Source of the DNA: Chryseobacterium sp. Bi04 | Lineage (GTDB): Bacteria; Bacteroidota; Bacteroidia; Flavobacteriales; Weeksellaceae | Length of the DNA: 64,000 bases | Assembly (NCBI RefSeq): GCF_918698085.1 | Contig: NZ_CAKKLP010000010.1 | Coordinates: forward strand, 1-64,000 | Direction: 5' to 3' | Part shown: positions 28,633-37,291 of the stretch, piece by piece | Numbering within the stretch: position 1 is the first letter of the stretch | Layout: each line of letters begins with the position of its first letter | Made by a program: the position numbers and the translations under genes | The notes under the pieces: generated by a model | The model's database searches: none | What the model was told of the DNA's origin: nothing | The model's input: only the letters and a program-made list of their open reading frames with translations

Positions 28633-28795
28633 TAAACATTAAGAAGTTTAGAAAAATAGATAATTAATAATTAAAAGAAAGATTAAGAGATTTGACGAAG
28701 TCAAAATAATAAGTGTTATGCTTAAAAAATATCTTGATGTTTCCTTAATTAATCTTAATCCTTTAATTTTCTTAATGTTGAAGTTTTTAAAACTA
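28633..28795. repeat. Intergenic inverted repeat, family A (diverged)
   Basis: Starts AAACATTAAGAAG and ends TTTCTTAATGTTG, with TTAAGAG / CTTAAT partners inside. It lies between PL11 and the GH105 gene. Confidence 0.6.
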
Positions 28796-28826
28796 ATACA
28801 TTGTACAATAAAAAATATATATAATT

Positions 28827-29990
28827 ATGAAGAAAGTATTAATGAGAGGCGCTTTTTATGCGTTGATTATTGGAGTTTTATCTTCTTGTTCAGTTCAGAA
28901 AGAAACAAGGGCAAAGAACGTTAATCTCCCGGATAAAAAAGAAGTGTTGGAAGTTTCACGAAGAGCAAATCAATATTTCATGAACAAATGGCCGGATCCG
29001 GGAAAGGAAGTTGTCGGCAAAAAAGTATGGCCGAGCAATCTTTGGACGCGGGCTGTTTATTACGAGGGATTAATAGCATTATATAAAGTAGATCCTAAGA
29101 AAGAATATTACGATTACGCCATCGACTGGTCTCAAAAGCACAATTGGGACATGATGCGCGGAACCTACACCCGAAATGCCGACAATCAGGCTTGCGGACA
29201 AACGTATCTTGATCTTTACGAAATTGACGGAAGGAAAAATCCGGAAAGAATAAAATTAGTGAAAGCCTCGATGGACAGTATGATCACCTCCAAAAAATCA
29301 GATGACTGGTGGTGGATTGATGCACTTCAGATGGGAATGCCAATTTTTACAAAACTGGGCAGAATTACGGGTGAGCAAAAGTATTTCGATAAAAACTACG
29401 AAATGTATGCTTTTACCAAATATAAGCATGGCGGAAATGGTTTGTACAACCCAAAAGATAAACTTTGGTGGCGAGACAAGAGTTTTGTTCCGCCTTATAA
29501 AGAACCTAACGGTGAAGATTGCTACTGGAGCCGCGGAAACGGTTGGGTAGTTGCTGCTTTGGTACGTACGCTGGAGGACACGCCAAAATCCGACCCACAT
29601 TATCAGGAATATTTGCAGGATTATAAAGATTTGTTATCAGCTTTGCTGCCCATCCAAAGAGAAGATGGCTTCTGGAATGCAAGTTTACATGACCCAAACA
29701 ATTTTGGAGGCAAGGAAATGACGGGAACCGCTCTGTTTGTATATGGAATGGCGTATGGAATCAATAAAGGTTTAATTGATAAGAAAACGTATTTACCCAT
29801 TGTTGTGAAGGCCTGGAATGCAATTGCAAAAGATTCCGTTCAGCCTAATGGATTTCTGGGCTGGGTACAGGGAACAGGAAAAGAACCTAAAGACGGTCAG
29901 CCACTTGCTGTTGACAAAGAACCTGATTTTGAAGATTATGGTTTAGGCTGCCTGTTGCTTGCTGCCAGTGAAGTGTATAAAATGAAGTAA
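28827..29990 (+). CDS. Unsaturated rhamnogalacturonyl hydrolase (GH105), lipoprotein
   Basis: Removes the unsaturated galacturonate that PL11 leaves on RG-I fragments; the released sugar enters through KduI/KduD. It has 387 aa. It carries a lipoprotein signal with lipobox LSSC and acylated C21, so it is membrane-anchored. The (alpha/alpha)6-barrel carries the expected catalytic aspartates D119 (NADNQACGQTY) and D165 (WWWIDALQMGMP). WSRGNGWV and FEDYGLGCLLLAASE are further family marks. The start used here puts a normal lipoprotein signal at the N-terminus; the frame at 28718-28924 is a shadow. Confidence 0.93.
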   Translation: MKKVLMRGAFYALIIGVLSSCSVQKETRAKNVNLPDKKEVLEVSRRANQYFMNKWPDPGKEVVGKKVWPSNLWTRAVYYEGLIALYKVDPKKEYYDYAIDWSQKHNWDMMRGTYTRNADNQACGQTYLDLYEIDGRKNPERIKLVKASMDSMITSKKSDDWWWIDALQMGMPIFTKLGRITGEQKYFDKNYEMYAFTKYKHGGNGLYNPKDKLWWRDKSFVPPYKEPNGEDCYWSRGNGWVVAALVRTLEDTPKSDPHYQEYLQDYKDLLSALLPIQREDGFWNASLHDPNNFGGKEMTGTALFVYGMAYGINKGLIDKKTYLPIVVKAWNAIAKDSVQPNGFLGWVQGTGKEPKDGQPLAVDKEPDFEDYGLGCLLLAASEVYKMK

Positions 29991-30114
29991 CGTTTTTATT
30001 ACCATAAATTTCGCAGATTTGCACAACTGATTGCGTCTAATTTGACAACTTAAATAAAGTATAGCATAAACATTTGTGTAGATCTGAGAAATCTGTGGGA
30101 AAATCAATAAAGTC

Positions 30115-30235
30115 GGACTTTAGCTGACTATAAATAAGAACCAACCTAAGGCTTTAGCCATATTTTATAGGTTTTGCTAAAGCCAACAATAGAATGTACC
30201 TTAGTAAATGGGCTTTAGCCCATTTCTATTGATGT
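30115..30235. repeat. Intergenic hairpin repeat cluster, family B
   Basis: Three successive TTTAGC-containing units: CGGACTTTAGCTGAC, AAGGCTTTAGCC with a facing GCTAAAGCC, and GGGCTTTAGCCC. This is the longest family B cluster in the window. Confidence 0.7.
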
Positions 30236-30369
30236 TTTTTGAAATTTTAGAGAACAGAATTAATTTTAATAGATGATTTCAAGTATTGAACTTTTAATTC
30301 TTTGTTTGGCTACATCGAATCATTGATTTAAAAAAAAAGAATTATTATTGTAAACATGACACTACAAGA

Positions 30370-30385
30370 TGCGCAATCGATTTCA
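30370..30385. promoter_or_regulatory. LacI-type operator upstream of rhaT
   Basis: TGCGCAATCGATTTCA has one good half (GCAATCGATT) and a degraded second half. It lies 38 bp before the rhaT ATG, just upstream of a -7-like TAATTTTC at 30392-30399. Confidence 0.72.
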
Positions 30386-30423
30386 TAGTATTAATTTTCA
30401 AATTCAATCCATAAGATAAAATT

Positions 30424-31512
30424 ATGAATGCATTATTAGGAGTTTTTTTTCATTTCTTAGGAGGCTTTTCTTCAGGGAGTTTTTACCTGCCCTATAAAAA
30501 AGTAAAAGGCTGGTCCTGGGAAACGTATTGGCTGATAGGAGGCGTTTTTTCCTGGGTCATCGTTCCGCCATTGGCTGCCTTTATGACCATTCCTGATTTT
30601 TGGGAAATCATTCAGAGTGAAAGTTCTTCCATATTGGGACTGACGTTTTTGTTTGGTGCTTTGTGGGGAATTGGCGGTTTTACTTATGGTTTAGGAGTCA
30701 GATATTTGGGTGTTGCGCTTGGGAGCAGCATTATTTTGGGACTTTGTATGATATTCGGATCATTGGTTCCTTCTATTTATTATGAATTTTCTCCGCAAAC
30801 AGGAAAAGACAATATCGGTTTACTGTTTTCCAGCAATTGGGGACAGTTTGTGTTATTGGGACTTCTGGTTTGTGTTATTGGAATCGTCATCAGCGGAAAA
30901 GCAGGGATGATGAAGGAAAAAGAGCTGCAAACCGGTTCAATAGATCCTCATGGTGTAGAAGGAAAAACGGAATATAAATTCGGGTTGGGAATAATAGTTT
31001 CCATCATTTCCGGTGTTTTAAGTGCATGTTTCAATTTCGGACTGGAGGCAGGAAAGCCAATGGCCATTGTAGCCAATGAAGCCTGGAAACTAGCAAATCC
31101 GGGACAGGGAGAATTTCTTTTTCAAAATAATGTAACCTATGTGGTTGTCCTTTGGGGCGGGATGGCAGTCAATCTGATCGGCTGTCTGTATTTGGCTTTT
31201 AAAAATAAATCTTACACCGACTATACTAAGAGAAATGTACCTGTTGCAAAAAATATCATCTTCTGTGCGCTTGCCGGAACCATGTGGTTTTTACAGTTTT
31301 TCTTTTATGGTATGGGTGAAAGTAAAATGGGAAATGGGGCGAGCTCGTGGATTTTACACATGGCATTTATTATCTTCATTGCTAATTTGTGGGGAATCAT
31401 TATTAAAGAATGGAAAGGAGTTTCCAAAAGAACCATTACTACCATTGCTGTTGGAATGATCGTCATGTTTATTTCTATTTTGATGGTAGGGTATGGCAAT
31501 TCCTTAAGATAG
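30424..31512 (+). CDS. rhaT: L-rhamnose/H+ symporter (RhaT)
   Basis: Predicted L-rhamnose uptake across the inner membrane. It has 362 aa with about 10 hydrophobic segments, matching the RhaT family (about 344 aa in E. coli). Hallmarks are the N-terminal FFHFLGGFSSGSFYLPYKK, WETYWLIGGVFSWVIVPP and ISGVLSACFNFGLEAGKP. A terminator follows at 31586-31612, so rhaT is likely transcribed alone. Its LacI-type operator places it with the hexuronate/RG-I regulon rather than with the rhaEW promoter type. Confidence 0.95.
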   Translation: MNALLGVFFHFLGGFSSGSFYLPYKKVKGWSWETYWLIGGVFSWVIVPPLAAFMTIPDFWEIIQSESSSILGLTFLFGALWGIGGFTYGLGVRYLGVALGSSIILGLCMIFGSLVPSIYYEFSPQTGKDNIGLLFSSNWGQFVLLGLLVCVIGIVISGKAGMMKEKELQTGSIDPHGVEGKTEYKFGLGIIVSIISGVLSACFNFGLEAGKPMAIVANEAWKLANPGQGEFLFQNNVTYVVVLWGGMAVNLIGCLYLAFKNKSYTDYTKRNVPVAKNIIFCALAGTMWFLQFFFYGMGESKMGNGASSWILHMAFIIFIANLWGIIIKEWKGVSKRTITTIAVGMIVMFISILMVGYGNSLR

Positions 31513-31585
31513 CCTTCCCCCTGTTTCATTGACGGTTTCACAATATCTATTCATATAGTTTCAGAGTTAAAAAATAACTCAATAA

Positions 31586-31612
31586 GGCACTGATTGTTTC
31601 AGTGTCTTTTTT
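31586..31612 (+). terminator. Rho-independent terminator after rhaT
   Basis: Stem GGCACTGA / TCAGTGTC (one G-T pair) around TTGTT, arms 31586-31593 and 31599-31606, followed by TTTTTTA. It isolates rhaT from susC. Confidence 0.85.
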
Positions 31613-31784
31613 ATTTAAAAGCAATTAACTCTAAAAAAAGGGGATCTGTTTGAAATAGGAATTTATAATTCACGGTTTAGTTAAGTATTTTATTGAATGA
31701 TTGATAATTTACACGTGATTTGTTGAGTATTTTAAAATATAACTTAAATATTTGCAGTTAATTGTGGTAAATTATGAATATTGC

Positions 31785-31833
31785 AATACAGGATATTGCA
31801 GGATGCCTGGATTTTTGTAACGGTGTATTTTGG
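31785..31833 (+). promoter_or_regulatory. CAGGAT-type promoter module before susC
   Basis: Two direct copies of CAGGAT, at 31789-31794 and 31799-31804, are spaced 10 bp (one helical turn). TATTTTGG at 31826-31833, one mismatch from TAnnTTTG, begins 27 bp after the second copy. The element would occupy the -35 region, as a class II activator site would. A GCAATA/TATTGC inverted repeat (31783-31788 and 31794-31799) overlaps the first copy. Confidence 0.65.
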
Positions 31834-31851
31834 TAACATAAAAATTAACAT

Positions 31852-34800
31852 ATGTCTTTGATAGTTAAACACAAAAATATAAAGCGAATAGTCTTTCCGG
31901 CATTTATGCTTTCAACAAGTTTTGTCTGGGGGCAAAAGGCGGTAAACGATACTGTGAAAAACACAAAAGATATTGAGGAAGTGGTTGTTATCGGTTATGG
32001 TAAAGTTAAGAAGTCAGACTTAACAGGATCTGTTTCTTCAGTTTCTGCAAAAGATTTAGCAGCTACACCGGCAATGAACGCTTTACAGGCACTGCAGGGA
32101 AGAGCTGCAGGTCTGAATATTGTGACTGCAGGCGGTGCCCCGGGAGCCAGCGCCAATGTTACGATCAGGGGAGGTTCTTCCATTACCCAAAGTTCTGATC
32201 CACTTTATATTGTAGACGGTTTCCAAATGGATAACGCTTTGAATGTGATTAATCCTAATGATATTGAAAGTATCGACGTACTAAAAGGAGCTTCTGCGAT
32301 TGCCATTTACGGAGCCCGTGGTTCCAACGGTATTATTGTTATTAAAACTAAAGGTGGTAAAAAAGGAAGAACGGTTATCAACTATAATACGTTCATGTCA
32401 TTTGATATGCTTTCAAAGAAACTGGATATGCTCTCAAATCCGGAACAATATGTAAAGTATCAGTACGAATTGGGAATGCTTCAGTCTAAGCCATCAGCGT
32501 GGAGTAATGTTTTTGATAATAATTTGGGGACAGATTCACCAGGGTTTTATTCCGGAGCCTATCAGAGGATTGGCAATCGCTATGGGTCTGCTTCCGCATT
32601 AGACTGGCAGGAGAAAATGTTGGGCGGAACGGGGGTAACTCAGAACCACAACATAAATATTTCTGCAGGAAATGATAAAACACAGGCATTCATTAGTTAT
32701 AATTACAATAAGCAGGAGGGTCTGCTTCAAAATTTTAACGAAACAAGAAATTCATTACGTGCCAATATCACTTCGGAATTGTATAAAGGAGTAAGAGTAG
32801 ATTTCAATACCATGTTTACGAACAATTCTGTAAATGGGGGAGGAGCCTATTCCGGGATGAAAAAAATTCTTCTTCAGCCTATCACCGGAGGTACATTGTT
32901 TACTCAGGATCAGCTGTTCAACAATCAGACTTTTCCGGATTTTTCAGCGTTAGATTCCGGTTTCGATACAGAAAATCCATTCATAGAAAATCAGGCATCT
33001 ACTTCCAACAAACGTACAAGAACATTCGTAGCCAATGCAGGGGTCGAATTTGATTTCCTGAAAAACTTTACATGGAGAACTGCCGGACAATATAGCTGGA
33101 CAAACAGTAAATCAACATCTTTTTCAGATCAGAATTCCCGTGCCTTTCTTACAGATCCTGTCAACACAGGGATTAACGGAAATATCGCCAATGCGGAAAC
33201 ATTCCGTTATCAGATTACCAATACTTTAAATTATAATAAAACTTTTGGTGAAAAACATAAAGTAAATGCTTTAATCGGGAACGAAATCTGGTATGAAGAA
33301 TCCGAAGGAAGCAGCATGAAACTTACAAAATTCCCGTATCCTAATTTCGGGTTGGATGATATTGCCAACGCAACGGTAGCTGATAAAAATACAGACCGAT
33401 CAAGTATGAGCTTACTTTCCTATTTTGCCCGTGCGAATTACAATTATGATAATCGTTACTTAATTACAGGGACAATACGTGCGGACGGTTCTTCAAAATT
33501 TGCGAAGGATATTCGTTGGGGATATTTTCCATCAATAGCAGGTGCTTGGCGCGTTTCTCAGGAAAACTTCTGGAAAGAGCATAAGATCAATAATTTTGTT
33601 AATGATTTTAAATTAAGAATTGAATACGGGGCCACTGGTAATAACGGGGTTGCTAATCATTTATGGAGAACCAATGTTCTGCTTACAGATTACCCGATGA
33701 ACAATACCCAGGGATATCCTGCCTATGTTACAAGCACAAACTGGGGAAATCCATATCTTCAGTGGGAAGAACTGAGAACAACCAATATTGGGGTAGATTT
33801 AGCTTTTTTCAATAGCAGAATTAAATTAACCTCCGAATGGTATAATAATAACGTCAGCAAAATGCTTTTTGAAAGTGTACTTCCCGTTTCCTCAGGCTAT
33901 TCAAGACAATATCAGAATATTGGTTCTATGAGAAACAGAGGGATGGAATTCACATTAAATACCATCAATTTAAAATCAGAAAATTTCAGATGGACAACAG
34001 ACCTTAATATTTCTTTCAATAAATCTAAAGTTCTTTCTCTTGAAAACGGACAACTGAATAAAACGTTCAGTGTCGGAGGAAGCAGAACGGGAATGGTAAC
34101 CTACTATGCAACTCTAGGAGAAGAATTGGGTGATATGTACGGATATGTTTATCAGGGAGTTTACACGACTGATGATTTTACTCAAAATCCAGATGGATCA
34201 TTAACCTTAAACCCGGGCGTTGTAAAACCTGCCACCGGAACTCCTAAACCGGGAGATATGAAATTTGCTGCTGATAATGAAGCAGGTGATCAGTTTACAA
34301 GAAAAATGCAGAAGATAGGAAACGGTACTCCGGATTTTATCGGGGGAATCAGCAATAACTTCTCCTACAAAGGCTTTGACCTGGCTGTGTTTATGAAATT
34401 TAGCGTTGGTAATGATATTTATAACGCAACCAAGCAAAGTTTAAGTCCATACGCCATGTTCCAGAATGCTCCTTCAGAATTCGGAAACAATTATTATCAT
34501 TTGATTGATCCTAATACGGGACAGGCAACAACAAATTTGGTTAGGCTTAAAGAGCTGAATCCTGATGAAGGTTCAAGACTGTGGAGCTTAAGCAATACAA
34601 ATACTGCAAATATTGCCTACCCATCATCGTATTATGTAGAAGACGGCTCCTACCTGAGAATTGCTCAGGTAACATTAGGATACTCTTTTCCTAGAGAATT
34701 TTTAAATAAAGTGATGCTAACCAATGCCCGTATCTATTTTACCGTTAATAATCTGGCGACAATTACAGGGTACTCAGGGTATGATCCTGAAGTTTCGGCG

Positions 34801-34890
34801 GCAAGCGGGGTGACTGTGACACCTGGATATGACAGCTCTACATATCCTCGTTCACGAAGCTATGTTCTTGGTCTTAACTTAACTTTCTAA
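31852..34890 (+). CDS. SusC/RagA-family TonB-linked outer-membrane transporter
   Basis: A 1012-aa outer-membrane beta-barrel that imports oligosaccharides together with the SusD-like lipoprotein encoded 14 nt downstream. A signal peptide ends near SFVWGQ (about 28). The TonB box region is DIEEVVVIGYG (about 42-52). The plug domain carries GRAAGLNIV, VTIRGGSS, PLYIVDGF and SIDVLKGASAIAIYGARGSNGIIVIKTK. The carboxypeptidase-regulatory-like domain that usually sits between signal peptide and TonB box in SusC proteins is absent. The barrel ends in the aromatic NLTF. Neighbouring genes suggest that RG-I oligosaccharides are the cargo. Confidence 0.95.
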   Translation: MSLIVKHKNIKRIVFPAFMLSTSFVWGQKAVNDTVKNTKDIEEVVVIGYGKVKKSDLTGSVSSVSAKDLAATPAMNALQALQGRAAGLNIVTAGGAPGASANVTIRGGSSITQSSDPLYIVDGFQMDNALNVINPNDIESIDVLKGASAIAIYGARGSNGIIVIKTKGGKKGRTVINYNTFMSFDMLSKKLDMLSNPEQYVKYQYELGMLQSKPSAWSNVFDNNLGTDSPGFYSGAYQRIGNRYGSASALDWQEKMLGGTGVTQNHNINISAGNDKTQAFISYNYNKQEGLLQNFNETRNSLRANITSELYKGVRVDFNTMFTNNSVNGGGAYSGMKKILLQPITGGTLFTQDQLFNNQTFPDFSALDSGFDTENPFIENQASTSNKRTRTFVANAGVEFDFLKNFTWRTAGQYSWTNSKSTSFSDQNSRAFLTDPVNTGINGNIANAETFRYQITNTLNYNKTFGEKHKVNALIGNEIWYEESEGSSMKLTKFPYPNFGLDDIANATVADKNTDRSSMSLLSYFARANYNYDNRYLITGTIRADGSSKFAKDIRWGYFPSIAGAWRVSQENFWKEHKINNFVNDFKLRIEYGATGNNGVANHLWRTNVLLTDYPMNNTQGYPAYVTSTNWGNPYLQWEELRTTNIGVDLAFFNSRIKLTSEWYNNNVSKMLFESVLPVSSGYSRQYQNIGSMRNRGMEFTLNTINLKSENFRWTTDLNISFNKSKVLSLENGQLNKTFSVGGSRTGMVTYYATLGEELGDMYGYVYQGVYTTDDFTQNPDGSLTLNPGVVKPATGTPKPGDMKFAADNEAGDQFTRKMQKIGNGTPDFIGGISNNFSYKGFDLAVFMKFSVGNDIYNATKQSLSPYAMFQNAPSEFGNNYYHLIDPNTGQATTNLVRLKELNPDEGSRLWSLSNTNTANIAYPSSYYVEDGSYLRIAQVTLGYSFPREFLNKVMLTNARIYFTVNNLATITGYSGYDPEVSAASGVTVTPGYDSSTYPRSRSYVLGLNLTF

Positions 34891-34903
34891 TACTATTTAA
34901 ATC

Positions 34904-36982
34904 ATGAAAAATATACATAAAACTCCCGTATTGCTAAGAAAACTGGTCATTCTTCCCTCAATTTTCGTCGCCGTTTTAGCGATGAATTCATGCAGTGACG
35001 ATTTTCTGGATCAGCCGGCCTACAATTCATTGGATACAGAATCTGTATTTAAGAATATAGATACTGCAGAGATGTTTGTTCTGGGTTGTTACAGAGGTAT
35101 AGTTCCAACTGAAATGTATTATCAGCTGGGAGCGGGAGACACCGTAACCCACTCTTCAGAAGATGGCTCTACCAATAATTCCAAGTATAATATTGCCAAC
35201 TACAAGTATGATGCCTATACTCCGAATACGGTAACAGGAATTTACGCTGCGATGTATGCCGTTATTGAAAGAACAAATATTGCCGTGAGCGGGTTAAGCA
35301 AAATGGAAGCCAGCACAAAACGTGATGCTTTACTGGCTGAGGTTAAGGCTATTCGTGCATTTTGTTATTATAATTTAATTCGGGTGTACGGAGATGTTCC
35401 TTCCGTTTTTAAACCTCTGGATGAGATGGATCCTAATGATCCGAATACATTATATCCAAAACGTACTTCAAGAGACGAAATTTACGATCGCATCATCGCT
35501 GATCTTCAGGAATCTGTAGGTAACATTCCAAATTTTGGTCAAAGTGGCTATGCAACAACAGAGCGTTTAACAAAGCAGGGAGCTAATGCCTTATTGGCGA
35601 GAATCGCTCTCTATGCCGCAGGGTATTCCCTTCGTTGGGACCTGAATACCGGAAGTGGGGCGATGATGTCGCGTCGCAGTGATAACAGCAGGATTCAGCA
35701 GTTATACCAGATTGCGGATAATGCGTGTGCTGCTATTATTAACGGAGGAACAAACTCTTTGGTACAGGCTCAGGGCGGCAAAAGTGGTTTCGAAGCGTTA
35801 TGGTTCAATTTCTGCCAGAGAAAATTTTCAGTGACAAACTCAGAAATCCTTTGGCAGGTTGCTGAATACGGAGCAAATACAAACTCAGCTTTTGGAGTGT
35901 ACGCCAATGAAGGTTCCCGTGGAGGAGCATATGGATCAAGAAAGACATTACAATTCATTCTTCCAAGTTATTATTTATCTTTTAATCAGGGAGATAGCCG
36001 TAGAGACGTTTCTTGTACTTCTTACAGTGTCTATTTCTTAAATAATGGTAATGCAGGTGATACCTGGGTGAATGCCGGAACTACCTATTCCTGCATCCTG
36101 TCAGGTAAATTCAGGATGGGATGGTGTATTGCGCCTCAGGCGGCAGATGCACGAAATTTAAATATTCCTGTTTTAAGATATGCAGATGTTTTATTAATGT
36201 ATGCAGAAACTCAAAATTACTTAAACGGAGGCCCTACTGCTGCGGGAACTTCTGCTTTTATGCAGGTAAGAAACCGTGCCGGAATCGGAAGTGTACCGGT
36301 TCCTTCCGGCCAGCAGGCATTTGAAGCCGCTATTGTTCAGGAGCGTAAATGGGAATTTGCGGGAGAGTTTAACCTTCGTACAGATTTGATCAGAATGAAT
36401 CGTTTGGCAAGCGAAATTGAGGCAACAAAACAGGCGATGAAAAACTTGTCAAACAAAACGGGAGCCTATGCAAATACACCTGTTTACCGACTCTATAAAC
36501 TCGAAAAAAATGCACAGATCTATGGTGATCCGTTTTTGGCATTAAAATATATTGATATAACGAGCCCCGCAGAAATTGCAGTCATTACTAATGTTCCAAC
36601 GGGTTCTGCAGATTTCGACAATTATCAGATTGCATTAAGAGCTATTGTAGCAGCACACGGGCAAGCCACAGCAATAGATGATAAATGGTATCCTACGAAT
36701 ATGTTCCAGGCTTACAACAGTACATTTAACAGCAATGCGAAAAAGACAGCCGGATTTTTAGGAGGTGCTGCAGGCCAGCTTCAGATCGGCAGTATCATCT
36801 ATACCAAGCCAACAGGTTCAGCAGAAAACGGAGGAACATATCCGAATTGGATAGAAGGGGGAGGAGACGGTCTTTTCTATGGATTCGTACCGAATAAAAC
36901 AGAATTGTTGCCTTTTGCTGCGCAGTCTGCAGGTCATCCGTTAGTAGATAACCCAAATCTGAGTCAATTACCCGGATATTAA
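34904..36982 (+). CDS. SusD/RagB-family surface glycan-binding lipoprotein
   Basis: A 692-aa surface lipoprotein that caps the SusC barrel and binds glycan. The signal peptide ends at lipobox MNSC with C30, followed by SDD, which fits the surface-export signal known in flavobacteria. The N-terminal FLDQPAYNSLDTESVFKN, the TPR-like KAIRAFCYYNLIRVYGDVPSVF, and the later DVLLMYAETQNYLN and QERKWEFAGEFNLRTDLIR are SusD hallmarks. It is longer than most (about 500-600 aa), with extra sequence towards the C-terminus. It is the only SusC/SusD pair in the window. Confidence 0.95.
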   Translation: MKNIHKTPVLLRKLVILPSIFVAVLAMNSCSDDFLDQPAYNSLDTESVFKNIDTAEMFVLGCYRGIVPTEMYYQLGAGDTVTHSSEDGSTNNSKYNIANYKYDAYTPNTVTGIYAAMYAVIERTNIAVSGLSKMEASTKRDALLAEVKAIRAFCYYNLIRVYGDVPSVFKPLDEMDPNDPNTLYPKRTSRDEIYDRIIADLQESVGNIPNFGQSGYATTERLTKQGANALLARIALYAAGYSLRWDLNTGSGAMMSRRSDNSRIQQLYQIADNACAAIINGGTNSLVQAQGGKSGFEALWFNFCQRKFSVTNSEILWQVAEYGANTNSAFGVYANEGSRGGAYGSRKTLQFILPSYYLSFNQGDSRRDVSCTSYSVYFLNNGNAGDTWVNAGTTYSCILSGKFRMGWCIAPQAADARNLNIPVLRYADVLLMYAETQNYLNGGPTAAGTSAFMQVRNRAGIGSVPVPSGQQAFEAAIVQERKWEFAGEFNLRTDLIRMNRLASEIEATKQAMKNLSNKTGAYANTPVYRLYKLEKNAQIYGDPFLALKYIDITSPAEIAVITNVPTGSADFDNYQIALRAIVAAHGQATAIDDKWYPTNMFQAYNSTFNSNAKKTAGFLGGAAGQLQIGSIIYTKPTGSAENGGTYPNWIEGGGDGLFYGFVPNKTELLPFAAQSAGHPLVDNPNLSQLPGY

Positions 36983-36994
36983 TTCAAATAAAAT

Positions 36995-37110
36995 TTACCA
37001 TTAAGAAATTTAATAGATATGATTTAAAGGTTAAGCTAAAATAGTATGCTTCAAAAACATCTTGGATGTTCCTTAATAAATCTGAACCTTTTAAATTTCT
37101 TAATGTTTAA
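36995..37110. repeat. Intergenic inverted repeat, family A
   Basis: The left end TTACCATTAAGAAATTTAA faces the right end TTAAATTTCTTAATG; the outer arms pair almost perfectly. It lies directly after susD, where it could also stabilise or end the transcript. Confidence 0.7.
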
Positions 37111-37204
37111 AATAAAAACAACTATTAGCACAAAATTATTAATCAAAATAATCTGAATCAGATTGATATAAGATAATTATACTTAAACGTTAATTTATCT
37201 TTAA

Positions 37205-37262
37205 ATACAGTATTTACCAGTATAGTACGGGATGCTGTAAAAGATATTACAGTCTAATTTTG
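37205..37262 (+). promoter_or_regulatory. CAGGAT-type promoter module before rhaEW, with three 10-bp phased repeats
   Basis: CAGTAT at 37208, CAGTAT at 37218 and CGGGAT at 37228 form a direct repeat of exactly 10-bp period. TAATTTTG at 37255-37262 is a perfect TAnnTTTG -7 box, 27 bp after the start of the third unit. An inverted repeat CTGTAA-N6-TTACAG (37235-37252) lies between. The geometry suggests an activator bound in tandem on one DNA face. Confidence 0.7.
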
Positions 37263-37291
37263 GATAGAAATTCAGAAATATAAGTAAACAA

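Larger units (their letters stand above)
29991..30423. other. Repeat-rich gap between GH105 and rhaT
   Basis: No gene is seen in 433 bp. It contains several family B hairpins (30115-30235) and the LacI-type operator of rhaT at 30370-30385. Confidence 0.65.
31513..31851. other. Gap between rhaT and susC
   Basis: 339 bp without a gene. It holds the rhaT terminator and the susC promoter module (31789-31833). The middle part is featureless AT-rich sequence. Confidence 0.65.
36983..37291. other. Gap between susD and rhaEW
   Basis: 309 bp without a gene. It contains a family A inverted repeat (36995-37110) and the rhaEW promoter module (37208-37262). Confidence 0.65.

Noticed and set aside
28718..28924. 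Plus-strand 68-aa frame before GH105
   Set aside because: It covers a family A repeat and the GH105 signal peptide in another frame; no conserved features.
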